Shown here piece by piece: positions 42,890 to 56,200 of a stretch of 64,000 nt of DNA. Position numbers and translations under genes: made by a program. The stretch spans positions 10,828,655-10,892,654 of the forward strand of contig OX326961.1 of NCBI GenBank assembly GCA_946800325.1, written 5' to 3'. The notes under the pieces were generated by a model. It ran no database searches. It had not been told where the DNA came from and saw only the letters and a list, made by a program, of their open reading frames with translations. Origin of the DNA: Luzula sylvatica (Eukaryota; Streptophyta; Magnoliopsida; Poales; Juncaceae). Within the stretch, counting starts at the first letter, position 1. Each line of letters begins with the position of its first letter.

Positions 42890-43488
42890 TAGGGATGTCA
42901 ATGGTGTGGATATTGCCCGAACCGACCCGAACCGTATCCGAAGAAATATCCGGATTCGAAAAAAATATCCGAATCCGAGTGGATCCGGATATGGATCTGG
43001 TTGCTAATTTTAGGATCCGGAACCGGATTCGATATTCGGTTTTGGTGCGGGGACCGGATCCGTGTTCCGGATCCGAGTATTTTAGGATCCGGATACTCGG
43101 AACCAGATTCGACTATCCGGAACCGGATCCGATACGCATATTATATATTATTTTTATGTATTATATTTGATATTAGTTGAAAAATCATATACAAATTAAT
43201 GATTTGTGAGTGATTTAAACTCACATTCATAAAATTACGTTTAAATATAATCATATTTATCGTTCATGTCACAAATTATATATATTTATAGCTAAAAGGT
43301 AAGTTATGTTATGATAACATAATATCCGTTTTAATATCCGAAAGAGAACCGTATCCGTATCCGTTTATTATCCGAACCGTATCCGGATCCGGGTAATTCC
43401 GTATCCGGATCCGTATCCGAAAAAAAAATATGGATATGGATTTGGTATGACCACGATCCGAACCGGATCCGAACCGTTGACACCCCTA
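42890..43488. mobile_element. hAT-type MITE with exact 8-bp target duplication
   Basis: The ends are TAGGGATGTCAATGG and (inverted) TAGGGGTGTCAACGG, flanked by TCTATACG at 42882-42889 and 43489-43496. Both ends carry dense CGGATCCGGAT / TATCCGGATCC motifs and the middle is AT-rich. No transposase coding is present. Confidence 0.85.
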
Positions 43489-43639
43489 TCTATACGTATT
43501 AATATTTATTGGTATTAGTTTGTCTGGATAATTATTCTTCAATTTTAGTTAGTAAAAATATCTATCATTTTACAAAAAACTTTTTAACATATTTATTATT
43601 CTTCAATTTTAGTTATTGTTTATTTGGTATTACTATAAT

Positions 43640-43861
43640 TTTAATCATGATTTCAACAAAACGATTATCCGTTTACAAAAAAAATTCGGATATGGATAGT
43701 ATCCGGATCCATATCCGGATCCATACCCGTAAAAACGGATACGATTCCGAATCCGCCGGATTCAGATATTTTTTCAGACCCGAATATTTTATTTCAGATC
43801 CGGATATTTTTTCGGATACATTTCGTATCGATTCGGACAATATCCGTCTCATTGACACCCC
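43640..43861. mobile_element. Partial relative of the neighbouring hAT MITE
   Basis: Carries the same TATCCGGATCC motifs and a right end ...CATTGACACCCCTA (43861) matching the right end at 43488. No matching left end with a target duplication is found, so it is truncated or nested. Confidence 0.55.
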
Positions 43862-44585
43862 TACCACGCGTGACCGGAAAGATAATATTATTGTCTTTTT
43901 ATCCTCTTTGTAAAATATTGGTAAAAACTTGTAACATTCTGAACAGAGATTTTGACCGGCTGAATAAATTGAGTCGTTTTGTTAATTTAATCTGGACATT
44001 TCAATTCAAGGGAACCAACAGTTGAAAAAATTTTGGTGCACTAAAGAAAATTTTTATTATTTTTTGGGCTAACTAAAATATTGCCTTTATTTATCCCTTA
44101 TGTGTCTATTAATTATTAAATCTATCCGAAAATCGAAATTAACAAAAACAATCAATTTATAAATAACCAAAACTAGCAAAAAATCCGGCATTCATAAGAA
44201 AAAAATCATTGAATTTCTACTTTCTAAACATATCGTATCGTCTCTCAAAATTCATCGAGATCCATTTTGCGTCAGAAGAAAACAAAACATACCGCTCTAC
44301 TAGGTGCGGGGAAAATTAAAATTCATCGAGATCCACCTTTTTCCTAAAGAACAACCTCCTGCACCATTAACAAAACCGAGTTTTGATGTTGAAAATTACA
44401 CTGATATGACTATGTAGGGAATATCTGAATTAATGGAACCTTTGAAAACTGGATTCAAAATTCAAACATAGATCATTGTCTCATTAATCAGGATTGATCA
44501 GAGTGCACATTAATAGGCCTGCATAGGACTGTCCTTTCAGTCGCTTGCCTGTTAAACACGAATTTCCAAAAAAAATAAAATATAT
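43862..44585. other. Non-coding spacer
   Basis: TTCATCGAGATCCA occurs twice (44250 and 44322). No gene or element end is supported. Confidence 0.3.
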
Positions 44586-44962
44586 TTTGCGGAATACTTC
44601 AAAAATCAAGCCGTATCGTTTTCGATATTCGTCGAATACGTATCCGATACTTCAAATGACGTATCGAAATATTTTATTTTAAAATAATAACAGATACTTC
44701 TCGGATACTTCTAACGTATATATAAATATACTTGAAAAATAAAAATAAAATCATTTATGTAAAAACAAATTTTAAATATATTTTATGTCAAATATATAAT
44801 ATATAAATATATTAAATATATAAATATAAATAAGAATTAATAAAATAACAAAATATTATATATAATAGACGTATTGTATTTCATCTTTTTTTTTTAAATT
44901 ACCGTATCGTTTTATTCGTATCGTGTCGAATACGATACCCGCATTCGTATCCATGCAACATA
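44586..44962. mobile_element. GGATAC-type MITE, opposite orientation
   Basis: Starts TTTTGCGGAATACTTC and AAAAATCAAGCCGTATCG, and ends GTATCCATGCAACATA. This is the reverse orientation of the element at 27261, with the same interior motifs. Confidence 0.55.
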
Positions 44963-45374
44963 ACTGATAACCCCAACAAATTAAGAACATTCATATTACC
45001 GTACGGCCCAATTAACGAGAAATCCGGTTAATTGCTGAGTTATGGAGGAGTTATATCCATATTTTGTGAGACACCAAATATGGACTCAACTAACCTGTAA
45101 CCCCACCAAAGTAATATCACATCTTTAGAGGGCAATTCAGGAAAATGGCTTCACTAAAGCCGTTGCCCCGTTTGAATTTTAGGAGGAGGATAAATCGGAG
45201 ATAAGGTTTGCGAAGAATAATGAGTTATTTTATAGACGGTCCATCGTGAACCAAGATTCCATAATTTTCCGTTTTATAAATAACGTGAGACGTGTCAAGT
45301 GATCCGTACTTTAATAACTCCAATGTTGATAGTGCATACATCATAATATTACTTGCAGTTATTCTCTTCAGAAT
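44963..45374. other. Unique spacer
   Basis: No gene recognised. The homologous spacer starts just to the right. Confidence 0.3.
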
Positions 45375-45739
45375 TTGTGTGTGTGTGTGTTGTTGTGTTC
45401 TTGTTAATGTTATCATTTGATTAAATGTTTGGAGCTAATTAACTAGTAATTTGTTATCTAATCATGATTACATATTTATCTGGATCCAATTGTGTTTTTT
45501 TTGCTTAATTTACCTTGCAACATTTTATGAATGAAAAAAGTTATTTATCCTCTTAATATATCATCGACCTTTATTAATAAAAAAAATATAAATACCTCAA
45601 TTTATTGAAGTGTTGTCATTAGATAGTAAATGCGTTAACGCTAACGTATATTAATTGATATTTCCGTTTTATAAGGAAATTTTATACGAAATTTTAAACT
45701 TGAGTTTTGAGCGAAATTTTAAACTAGACACGGACATGG
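45375..45739 (+). repeat. Spacer homologous to the 3' flank of the B pseudogene
   Basis: Starting at AGAATTTGTGTGTG this is the reverse complement of 18470-18720, which lies just downstream of the SINA-like pseudogene at 18732. No SINA-like sequence precedes it here. Confidence 0.8.
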
Positions 45740-46004
45740 TTTTTGATTTGCCACTAGTTTCGAGATATAAATATTTATTTTATTAAATTTTACTAATTTA
45801 CATAACACGAAAATATGAAAGAAAATATGAAAATATGTAATGTGAGAAAATACAAAAGTATCTAATGGTAAAATGTATAGTGTAAAAAAAAAATATGAAG
45901 TTCTGAATCTGGATAAATTTGAATAACAAAAATAGATATAAAAAAACTGATCAATAATTAATATCCAAAAGTGTTAATTGGGTTGCTAATAATAATTAAT
46001 ATAT

Positions 46005-46545
46005 GGGCTAGGTTCAATGACCAACACTCTTGTTTGGCCAACTCGGCCAACAACGTTTATTTCTCACAATATATACATGAAAATAAAAATCCAACCGCTT
46101 AGATGTGATATACATCACTTGAGAATGTTATAGATTTAATTTCATGAAAAATAAATATTTTTATCATCTCCATCACGATACGTAAAGATATTGACGGATG
46201 ACAATATTTACGACATGATTCATCATGAAATCAATTTTCAAATTCGAATTTTTTTCATTGGATTTAATTTAAATTATATTGATAGACTTTAGATTAATTT
46301 TTACAATGTTTCGACTTTTCTTTCATCGAAATCCAAAAAAATACCGAAATAGACGGTTGTGAAAATAGCTTATCGATTTTGTTAGATAAAAAAATAAAAA
46401 CGAAACAAAATTTGTTCTACAACATATCTAAATGATATATATTACATCTATACGGTTAAAATTTAATTTTCGTTTATATAATTTGAGAAATAAACGTTGT
46501 TGGCCAAGTTGGCCAAACAAGAGTGTTGGTCATTGAACCTAGCCC
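46005..46545. mobile_element. Mutator-type MITE (62-bp inverted ends, 9-bp duplication)
   Basis: 46005-46066 and 46484-46545 are inverted repeats with one mismatch, starting GGGCTAGGTTCAATGACC. They are flanked by TTAATATAT at 45996-46004 and 46546-46554. The paired block at about 9955-9970 has a single TTAATATAT and no insert. Long inverted ends plus a 9-bp duplication are typical of Mutator-like elements. 541 bp, no coding. Confidence 0.92.
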
Positions 46546-47476
46546 TTAATATATATTAAAAACTGTTTATTAATTAATTAGCAGATACTTTTATCGATAT
46601 GTTGAAATTAATATTTAATTCGTTTTTTCTATGTTAATTGGGTTGTTAATTATCTCCATTAACATTTCTCGGAATATGTATATAGAATGAGAAACATAAG
46701 TTGTGGAGGCATAGTAAATGCCCTCGTTTGTTTATTTTACCTTGAAAAGTTTCATTTTTAATTTTGAAATGAAATTATATATCTATTTAGTTTCATATAC
46801 ATAATTTTAATATTTGATTAGTTATATATATTGTCATACAAAACTAGAATTAACTAATAAAAATAAACAACGATATAAAGAAATATTTATGAAAATATCC
46901 CCATAGAATAATATTATTTTAACCTTTAGTTTTAATGTTCATTAATTGTTAATAAAACTAGCTTCTGAAATCGAACTAGGTGTCGAAATTAAAATAACTG
47001 TTAAAATTAAGACTAGCGACGATACCTAGGCAAAAAAATATAGCAACTAATTTTAGTTACAAATATTGAGAAATAAAACTAAATTCTAAAATAATATGCT
47101 TGTCAAGATATTTTCAGAAACTTTTTCATATCGTTGTTTGTTTTTTCTGATTTAATGATAGTTTTGTATGAAAAAATATATAATAAATGAAAGATTAAAA
47201 TTATGCATATGACATATAGCTTTTTTTAAATTAGAATATGTTAAAAAAATATTTATGGAGATTTTTAAAATAATTAAATAATTAAAAAACTTTTAATAAA
47301 ATTAATATGGAAAATAAAGAGATATTTTGATCCAAAAAAAGTTCAACTCCAAAAAATGTTTACGTTATTTCTATAGGGATAATTAAAAATGAAATCTTAT
47401 TTGGAGGATTATTTTTAGAGTATCCAAAAAGTGAGGATTTTTTTTTACAAAAAGTTCTGGGTTATTTTTGCCCCTA

Positions 47477-48374
47477 TCTAATTAATTAATGTTATGTATA
47501 AATCAAACAAAATTGGGACCTCCTCCTTGCTCCACGTCACCTATATGTATAAATTGTATTTAATGAAAATTGGAACCTCCTCTTTGCTCCACCTATATGT
47601 ATAAATTTTAATTAATGTTATTAAATTTTAATTAATAATATGTATAAAGTAAACAAAATTCTTGATCATACATGAGGTCACGTCACCTAATTTATATTTT
47701 AGTCTTTTTTTGTTTATTTACATTTTGGTCATTTTTTACATTTTGATCATTTTTTTATTTTATATTTTGGTCCTTTTTTACATTTTGATAATTTTTTCTT
47801 ATTTTCCAATTTTTTTTTAATTTGCTCATTAGGCCGGGTTATGTATGCAATTTCGTAAGTTCAAATTTTTTTTTGTAATTTTCCTTTTTACTCAATTTTT
47901 TTCTTTTTTACATTTTGGTCCTTTTTTTGCTTTTCAATTTTTTTTGTATTTGCTCATTTTGCACGGGTATATATGAAATTTTGTAACCTCAAATTTGTGC
48001 GAGTTTTTTTTGTCATTTGCCCGTTGTATCCATATGACACATTGTGATCCTTTAATGAACCGTAACTATAATGCATCTATTGACATCAAATATATTTGCG
48101 AATATGTCCTGATTATATTAATCGATTTTAAAAGCACCTGAACAAATGCTATTTGTCCTTATATCATAAAATAATATATGTGATAGACTAATTTCATGAA
48201 TCTTATGCATATATTGACATCATGATATTTGCAAATATGTCATGATTAGATTAATTGAGTTCAAACGCACGCGCGTTAATTCGCACACGAGTTAATTCTA
48301 TTCAAATAATTATGTAAAAAACATGTAAAAAGATACATATGTTGTCCCGCGCAATTGCGCAGGGATAAAGCTAG
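47477..48374 (+). mobile_element. Non-autonomous Helitron (family 1), second copy
   Basis: Begins TCTAATTAATTAATG after an A and ends with the palindrome CCCGCGCAATTGCGCAGGG (one mismatch), GATAAAG, CTAG and T. The paired block near 10878 lacks it, so it is about 898 bp. It contains a short block of the TTTACATTTTGGTCC repeat (47680-47950). Rep/helicase coding is absent. Confidence 0.85.
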
Positions 48375-49081
48375 TTTAGATATAGAAGTTGGATAACAAA
48401 AATTACATATTCTTAAAGTAATTGCAATTGCATTATTCATTTTTTATCTCCTTTTATTTTTATTTTTGAAGTTTCGACAACAAATAAAAGTCTAATCATA
48501 TCTTATCGGATACATGTCGGATACATATCGAATATTTTACCTGGCATATCCGAATATTTTATTCCAAAAGATATAGGATAATTGTCGGATTGTTATAACA
48601 CATCAATAATTATACTTGAAAAACAAAAATATAAATTTTATTTTTGGAATAAATAAGTCATACATATATAAACATAATGTATTGTAAAAATATAAATTTT
48701 AAATTGGAATAAATGTTATAAGCATTTAGAAGTTATTTATATAATAACAGAATTTTGATATATTTTATGTAAAAATAAAATATATAAATTACAACTAATA
48801 AAAATATAATATATAATAAATATATTTTATCCAATATTACAAGTTACAACTAAATTTTGGTGCAGAATATGACATAATAACACAAACAAGAAGCAAAATT
48901 ACATATTCATTGTTTATATATAATTTTTTTATTTTTGTGCAGAAAATGGCGCCATGTTTCAGGCCCATATCTTATTTTCGGAGATACAGTTAATATGAAG
49001 TCCATTGTTTATCCATAAAGCGGTTATAACTTGGCGGTTAAGTAGAGCAAATGGATTAAGCGAGTAGAGTTAGTGGCGAAA

Positions 49082-50114
49082 ATGGCGAGGATTAGGCACA
49101 GGGCTGGTACCAGACAGTCGGCTTCGGTACCAAGAATTGCTTTGGCTACCCCTAGGGCTAGAAGAGAACCATTGGACAGAATCGACGAAGCACAAGCAGT
49201 AGAGAGGAGGGAGATGATATTGCATGATGAGTTCGAAATCGAAATCGACGATCATCAAGTGCTTGACTGCTCCAATTGCTTCCATCCTCTTCGTCCCCCT
49301 GTTTTCCAGGTTTCAATTATGATACTCATGTCTAATTGTCAGTTTAATTGAGGATTTAATTTACCCGTGTAGTACTAGATCCATTTTTTCATCCTTATCA
49401 TTGCTTCCATTGTTTCAAGATCTCATACTTTTCCTTTTTCAGTGCACTCTTGGACATGTATACTGCCCGAGTTGCTTCATGAAACTCTCAAACAATTGCC
49501 ACATCTGCACTGGTCCTGTAGAGAACTTTCGCAACATCGCCCTCGAGATGGTTCTAGAAGCTTCTAGAATCTCCTGCCCTAACAAGATCTGCGGCTGTCC
49601 TGCCCGAATCCCTTACTACCAAAAAAACGATCACAAGAGCACCTGCCCGTTCGTCCGCTGCGGCTGCCCAGACACAGGATGCTATTTCTTCGGCTCATCC
49701 ATTGAGTTACTCAGACATTGGAGAATCGAGCACGAAGTGGACGTTCGTGTTTTCTGCTATGACATTGTGTTTCGCCTTACCATTTCGTATATGACTCCTT
49801 TTAAAGTACTTGTTGATAATGAAAGTGATCAAATTCAAATGTTTGTACTTTTGATGAGTCGGGTTGGTCAAGGTGATAGGGCTCTGTCTGTGGTCCGTGT
49901 TGGACCGCCTGGCCAGCCTGGACCAGAGTATTCATATCGTGTGGCTCTCGAGTGTGATGAATTTGGTGTCCGTGTGGGTGATAGTGGTAGTACTAATGAA
50001 TTTGGGAGAGAGAACTCAGAGAAGGAGAAAAAGGAGAAAGACGAGACAATGAATTTGGGGGAGAGAAGAAAGGAGAGGGAGCCTCCCTTAATTAGATATA
50101 TAGTCTGGTGGTGA
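49082..50114 (+). CDS. SINA-like RING E3 ubiquitin-protein ligase (intact)
   Basis: This is the only intact host gene found here. Exon 1 (49082-49309) and exon 2 (49443-50114) are joined by a 133-bp GT-AG intron and give about 299 residues, slightly short for plant SINA-like proteins. The RING has all eight ligands: C63, C66, then CTLGHVYCPSC (C77, H81, C84, C87) and NNCHIC (C95, C98), with the intron just before C77. SIAH-type zinc fingers follow (CPNKICGCPARIPYYQKND, HKSTCPF, GSSIELLRHWRIEH). The TRAF-like part (about 190-265) is diverged but recognisable (TPFKVLVDNESDQIQMFVLL, ALSVVRVGPPG). The C-terminus is unusually charged (ENSEKEKKEKDE). These ligases dimerise and ubiquitinate substrates bound by the TRAF-like domain. 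Start chosen at the first in-frame ATG. A tiny upstream frame (ATG GAT TAA) may dampen translation. Confidence 0.88.
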
Positions 50115-50356
50115 TGGAATGTTCATTGTTTCCTTAGACTCGGTGTTTAGACTATAATATGCACTTTGTGTCTATGACATTCGTTCTTAGACCTATCATG
50201 CGCATGGACCATGTTTATTTGATATAACATTAATATTATGTTACCGTTAAGTAGATTTCTTAGATTTGTTTAACGTTACAAATTTTTTTGTTACCGTTGG
50301 AATTACATAATTAAATTTTTGTAAAATAGTTACCGTTTGGAATTAGGAATTACATT

Positions 50357-50799
50357 GTTTAACGGTCGAATTCGGTTTAATCGGTTCGGTTTTTCGGTTT
50401 ATTTGAATCGGTCGGTTCAAAAAATGATATTGTCCGGTTTATTCGGTTCGGATCGGTTTTGATGTTCTGAAAACCAGTTAAACCGAACCGATCAAATAAC
50501 ATCACATTTTTCATAAATTTTTTAATATGTTAATGTTAAATCATAAAAATTGATATAATAATTCTATAAAATAATATAATTATATTTTATAACGTGTGTT
50601 TATATTTTTGGATAAATAAAATATAATTTTTGGATAAATTTATTTTTATTTTAAAATTATAATGTTTCTTATTCGGTTCGGTTTTAATCGGTTCGAAAGT
50701 TAAAACGGTTCGGTTCGGTTTGAATTTAGTTCGGTTCGGTTCAAATCGGTTTGACATTATTCGGTTCGGTTTGAACCGAACCGACCGAATAAACACCCT
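50357..50799. mobile_element. MITE-like insert with CGGTTCGGTT ends, only in copy 2
   Basis: Copy 1 (12721-12750) reads GAATTACATT straight into ATTTAAATTT. Here about 443 bp intervene. The right end, inverted, is AGGGTGTTTATTCGGTCGG and the left is TGTTTAACGGTCGAATTCGG. Subterminal TTCGGTT repeats abound. The target duplication is short or ambiguous (TTTAA at most). Confidence 0.65.
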
Positions 50800-51062
50800 A
50801 TTTAAATTTATGAAATAATATTATTGAGGTTATGTTATATAAATACCTATTCTGCATACATATATACTATATGGTTGATATTTATTTTGCATACATATAT
50901 AATATATAATATATGGTTAATATTATTTTGCATACATATATATAATATTAATAAGTTAAATATAGTTAATCTTATTTGATATTTGGTAAATATCAATTAA
51001 TATATATAATCTTATAATTAGTCCAGCATTAAAGTTATAATTATGTGATCAAAATAACTTGT

Positions 51063-51395
51063 TGAGGATGTTCAAATGGTTCGGTTTAATTTGGGACCGG
51101 ACCAAATTAGCTAGTCGAATTCGATTTAATCGGTTCGATTTTTTGATTTAATTGGATCAGTTCGGTTGAAAAAATGACATTATTCCGTTTATTTGCTTTG
51201 GTTATGTTTTATTCATTTAAGACCCGATTAAATCCGAATCGACCAAATAACATTTTATTTTTCATTTTCTTTTAATATGTTAATGTTAAAATTTTAAAAT
51301 GCGATATAATAATCTTAGAAAATAAAATAATTAAATTTTGTAAGATTTACTTATATATTTTGATAAATAAAATATGAATTTTTATTTTATCCTGG
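51063..51395. mobile_element. Left part of GGTTCGG MITE, right part deleted
   Basis: Matches 13963-14292, then jumps to sequence equivalent to about 14956. This shows a deletion of about 660 bp in this copy. Confidence 0.7.
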
Positions 51396-51990
51396 CAAAA
51401 AGAAAAAAGATTTATTTAATGTTTAAAATTTGATTTTGTTAACGTTAAAAAAAAACTGTTACCGTTGGAATTACGTAATATAAATCTTGTAAAATAATTT
51501 GCGTTGTTAATATATTTGTATTTGATATAACATGAATATATATAATTTCAGTTGTCAAAAAAAAAACTGTTAACGTTATGTAATTCAAACTCGAGCCAGA
51601 AAAACTCGAGCCAGAAAAAGATATTATTTATTAACCAAAAATACAACATTACAAAAAAAAATACAACAATACAGGGAAAAAAATTAGATGAAAAACATCC
51701 TAATTAAAGAAATATTAATTATTAACTAAAAATGAAAAAATATACATCATAAAAAATTGCAATTAATTAAATGAATATTGTTTTTGTGCTTGTCTTTCTT
51801 CTTGTATTAACAAATAATTACAAAAAATACTCTTTTATTAAACACAAATTAGGTCATGACTCATGCACAGGTTTTTGTACGTGGAAGAAAGATGAAGTAT
51901 TATTTTAATGTTTATTTACTATTTATATCTCTTTTTACGTGAGAGAAAAAACGTAAAATACATCCTTCGAATAATACTTGGTTTTATTCT

Positions 51991-52272
51991 ATTGCTTTTG
52001 TCCAGTATATATTATTATGGGCCTACATATTAACTCATAAATTACATATTTATCTATTTATCTCTTAAGTTCATAATATCATATTTATCCCTACTAAATA
52101 TAATTAATGTCTAATTTGTTCTTGCTTAATAATTTTATTAAATTTAACAAAAAATAATAATACAATTGACTAATTTACCCCTCATTTCATTAATCCCTAA
52201 TGCTAATCTAAATATCTTTTTCATTTCATAACCCCTAATCCAATATCTATTCCTATATCTGTATACCCATTA
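51991..52272. other. AT-rich spacer
   Basis: No feature recognised. It may contain the promoter of the candidate gene at 52273, but no clear motif is seen. Confidence 0.3.
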
Positions 52273-53113
52273 ATGAACCCTAAACCCTCTTCTAACCCTA
52301 AATACCAAATAACCAAACCACACCCCGTCGTGCATCTTCTTCTTCTTCTTCGATCCATGAAGCTCCACGAGGCAATCAGTATTCTTGTCCGAACGATGGC
52401 CCTGGGTGACGAGATAGCAGCTGGGCGACACGATAGCAGCTGGGCGAAGCGAAGGAGGCAACGAGATGACTGGCGACGCGATGCTAGGGCTAAGCGTCTT
52501 TCTCCCTCTCTTTCTCTCTTCGCCACTGTTCATCCCTTTCAAGCCAACGTGAGTTTAGATTTTTAGTTGAGATTGAGATCAACATACAGGTCGGTATTTT
52601 CTTTAAATTTTCTTTAAATTAATTTTTTTTTTTGTTTCATTTTAGCTTAAATTTGGGTTCTTCATTGCAAATTGAAACTATCCGAATTCCTGTCTATTAG
52701 AATTATATTCAAATATCTATTCAAAATTTTGTTTTCATTTTTCTTTTACTGGAATGTTAGAATCGAGCAATTTAGCATAAATGAATTGCGATTTTTTGTC
52801 AGATTTTCTGTCTTTAACCAGTTTCATCAATTCTGCCAGGTACTTTATACTCTCGTGATATACCATTTTTCTACAAAATGTTATATTTTGTAATATAATT
52901 GTGTAACGTAACAGATATTTCGTTCAATATGCAAGTTACCTCATGTCAACGCTTGGTTCAGGCATTCCAGTGAGCTATATAGAAACCGAGATTATAAGAG
53001 GGGTGTAATAAATTCCAAATTGAAAGTAATTTCGACAACGAAACTGCGATTTGGTCCTGATTGTAACTTTTTCATCATATTTTTATTCGATTCTATTCAA
53101 ATATCAACTGTAT
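52273..53113 (+). CDS. Candidate small gene, interrupted by the LINE
   Basis: A 5' exon could start at 52273 (MNPKPSSNPKYQITKPHPVV) or at 52357 (MKLHEAISILVRTMALGDE), ending at a donor AAC|GTGAGT near 52551. Short exon-like pieces follow at 52802-52837 (between CAG and GTAC) and near 52918-52995. A further piece beyond the LINE at 60412-60480 follows a TGAACAG acceptor and ends VHVVGFEVPRSSKSYLSEII then a stop. If these belong together, the LINE at 53126-60378 sits in an intron. I recognise no family. The - strand is also open at 52270-52542. It may be non-coding RNA. Confidence 0.25.
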
Positions 53114-53232
53114 CTATTCAAATACCTTTTTTTTTTGAAAAGAACCTAGAGCACGAATCGTGCTCATGGAGAGTTCTTTATTGATAATAAGTAATTATAC
53201 AAGTGGTACATGTTCATTGCACATAAAGCTAA

Positions 53233-56200
53233 CTATCCTAGTTTCCAAAAACACTGTAATTTGAATATTTCCTGAGACATTAGGATAGGCATTCTAACTT
53301 TTCTATTGAAGATTCGATTATTCCTCTCTTTCCAAATTGACCAGACCGTGGCCGCCCAGCTTAAAGTTTCGTCGTAGTCATCTTCATTTCTTTGTTGTGA
53401 TCTCAATGTTCTTTTATGGATCATTTCCCAGTTTTCTAGCAGGCTCTTGGTTTCGTCAATTGTTACACCGATTTGTTGATAGCATTCCTTAGTGAAGACA
53501 CAGCTGACAAATAAGTGGTGCACCGTTTCTAGATGTTCTCCACACAAGGTGCAAGCTGAAATGTGTTGCCAACCTCTTTTCATTAAAGCGTCTTGTGTTA
53601 AAATCTTTTGCCTAATTCCCAACCATAGAAACAATCTAACTTTGAGTGGTATTTTAAGACTGAATAATTTAGGTACCCATGACACTTGGACGCCTGGGTT
53701 TATAATGAAATTGTAAATTTCTTTGTTCTTATAAACTATGCCTTTCTGAGTCGTATCTGGTTGGTTTTGAGCTTTTGTTTTAATGGCTTTCCATGTTTTG
53801 TATATTGTGTTTAGTTTGGCAAGGTCTTTGATAAAGTATGAGACAAATTTTGAAGAGTTGGGTTGGATAATATTTGAGTCTGTGATTCCATATATATCTT
53901 TTATATATTTCGTCCATAGAGCATTTCTTTCAAAATCTAGTTTAAAGAGCCATTTAATTAGTAGACTCTTATTCTGTGTGTGTAAGCAGGTGAGCCCCAT
54001 TCCTCCATGGGCCTTTGGAAGCGTTAAATTTTCCCATTTGGCTAAGCATTTCCCCCCGAGTATTTTATCTTTACCTCCCAAAAGAAAGCTCTTATTAAGG
54101 AGGTTATTTTGGCTAATAACCATTGTGGAAGTAAGAAAACCTGCATGTAGTATGTTGGTAGAGCGTTTAGCACTGCTTTAATTAGTGTAATTCTGCCCCC
54201 AAGGGATAGAGTTGAGCTCTGCCAAAGATTTATTTTGTTTGTGATTTTATCTAGTAGGGGTTGGAACGTAATTTTAGTTGGCTTCTTATATGAAAGTGGA
54301 ATTCCCAGATAGATTATTGGTAGTGCTTTTGCGTTACATCCCAAAATGGATGTAATTACTTCATGAAATTCTAGAGGTATTGAGATAGGAATGTAACACG
54401 ACTTATTCCAGTTTACCTCAAGTCCTGAGATCTTTGAAAAAGTTGATATAGCCCTTGCTATGCATTTGATATTGTTAGATGTAGCTTCCAAAAATAAAAG
54501 TGTATCATCAGCAAATTGCAGTGTCTGGGGAGCTAATATTATATGACTATCAAAGCATGAGGCGAGATTTGTAATGATTATTTGTAAAACATCGACAACG
54601 ATATTAAAGAGCATTGGTGACAAAGGGTCGCCTTGTCTCAATCCCTTTTTGTGAGCAAAATATGTTCCTCGCAAACCATTTGTTTGGATGCATGATCTAG
54701 AGGTTTGTAGAATTAAGAGGATCCAATCAATCCATTTGATTGGGAAGCCTTTTTGAATTAGGACATACTTCAAAAAGTCCCATGACACACAATCAAAGGC
54801 TTTCTTAAAATCAAGCTTTAATAGAATTGTGGGTATTTTTTTTCTTATGATAGATAGATAGGATTTCCCTAGTTACCAGGAAACATTCCACTATCGATCT
54901 TCCCTTTATGAAAGCGGTCTGACATTTGGAAATGATTAGTGGCAAAATAGGCTGTAATCTATTAGCAAGAACTTTGGTTATAAATTTGATTGGCATTGAT
55001 ATTATACTAATGGGACGGAAATCGTGTATTTCTGTTGGATTAGATTTTTTTGGAATTAATACTATGACAGATTTGTTTAGTTTTCGCATGTTAATTTTTA
55101 ACAATGCAAAGTCATTGAATAGGCCATATATATCATATTTCATAAGGTCCCAAGAGTGTTGGAAAAATTCCACCGGTATGCCATCCGGTCCACACGATTT
55201 ACCTTTTTGTAAGTCTTGTACAGCAACATCTATTTCCATTGTAGTAAAATTGGCATCAAGATTAGAATTACATGGGATTGTATTATTAATGTTCGGGATA
55301 GAGAGATGTGAGAATTGTGTAGTAGAAATAGAAGCTTGGCCTATAAGAGTTGTGTAGAATGAGGTGAAGATATTATTGATTTGTTGATTGTCTTTGACAA
55401 TTAGCCCATTATGGGATAACTCATATATAGTATTTTGGTGTTGTTTGGAGGAGGCTAAAGCATGAAAGTATTTAGTATTATTATCCCCCAATTTTAGCCA
55501 ATTACAGCTGGATCTTTGCTGCCATTTAGATTCCTGAATCTGACTAAGGTAGTGAGCTGTTTTACGCAGTTTATTTCTCAAATCCAATTCATGTTTATTA
55601 AGCAGCCTAATTTCTTCCCATGCCTCTAAAGTTGTAATACAAAGTTTACAACGCTTGAGATAAGTGTCTGAATTGTTGAATTTGTCTTTAGCCCACAATG
55701 TTAGATTTCTTTTGGTCTCGTTGAGTTTATTAATGTATATCTCTGTGTAACTGGATATATTATCTATTTGTGTGGTAGACCATGATTGTTGAATTATCGA
55801 ACTGTAATCATTACTCAATTGCCAGTATCTCTCAAATCTGAATAAATTTATTTTTTTCGCATTTCGTTTACAGGTGAATTTAATTGGTATATGATCAGAT
55901 GTTAGCCCATTGAGAGGAGATAAGAGTAGGATGTAAGTGGAATTCAACCAGCGTTGGCTTGTAAGTATTCTGTCTAATTTGGAGAATGTAGGGTTTTGCC
56001 TTTTGTTATTGTAGGTGAAACTTCTTCCTTGTAATTGAATTTCCGTGAGTCCATTGTTCGCAATGAACTCATTGAATAGTGATGTTAAATGAGGTGGATG
56101 TGGTTGACCTGTTGTTTCATTTGAGGAACGTAGCAAATTGAAATCCCCGATTATCAAAAGTGGTTCGGAAATTTGTGAAACCAGATTGGACAAATCTGAG

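Larger units (their letters stand above)
45740..51990 (+). repeat. Segmental duplication, copy 2 (pairs with 9715-15460)
   Basis: Collinear with copy 1. Copy-specific differences: insertions at 46005-46545, 47477-48374 and 50357-50799, absence of the 12962-13838 element, and a deletion matching about 14293-14955. It contains the intact SINA-like gene. Confidence 0.9.

Noticed and set aside
48940..48960. TGGCGCCA palindrome upstream of the SINA-like genes as an E2F site
   Set aside because: Present in both duplicates, but one short motif is not enough evidence for regulation.
45740..51990. SINA-like gene carried by a Helitron (gene capture)
   Set aside because: The Helitron termini at 47477 and 48374 enclose only ~0.9 kb upstream of the gene, and the paired block shows the gene was there before the Helitron.
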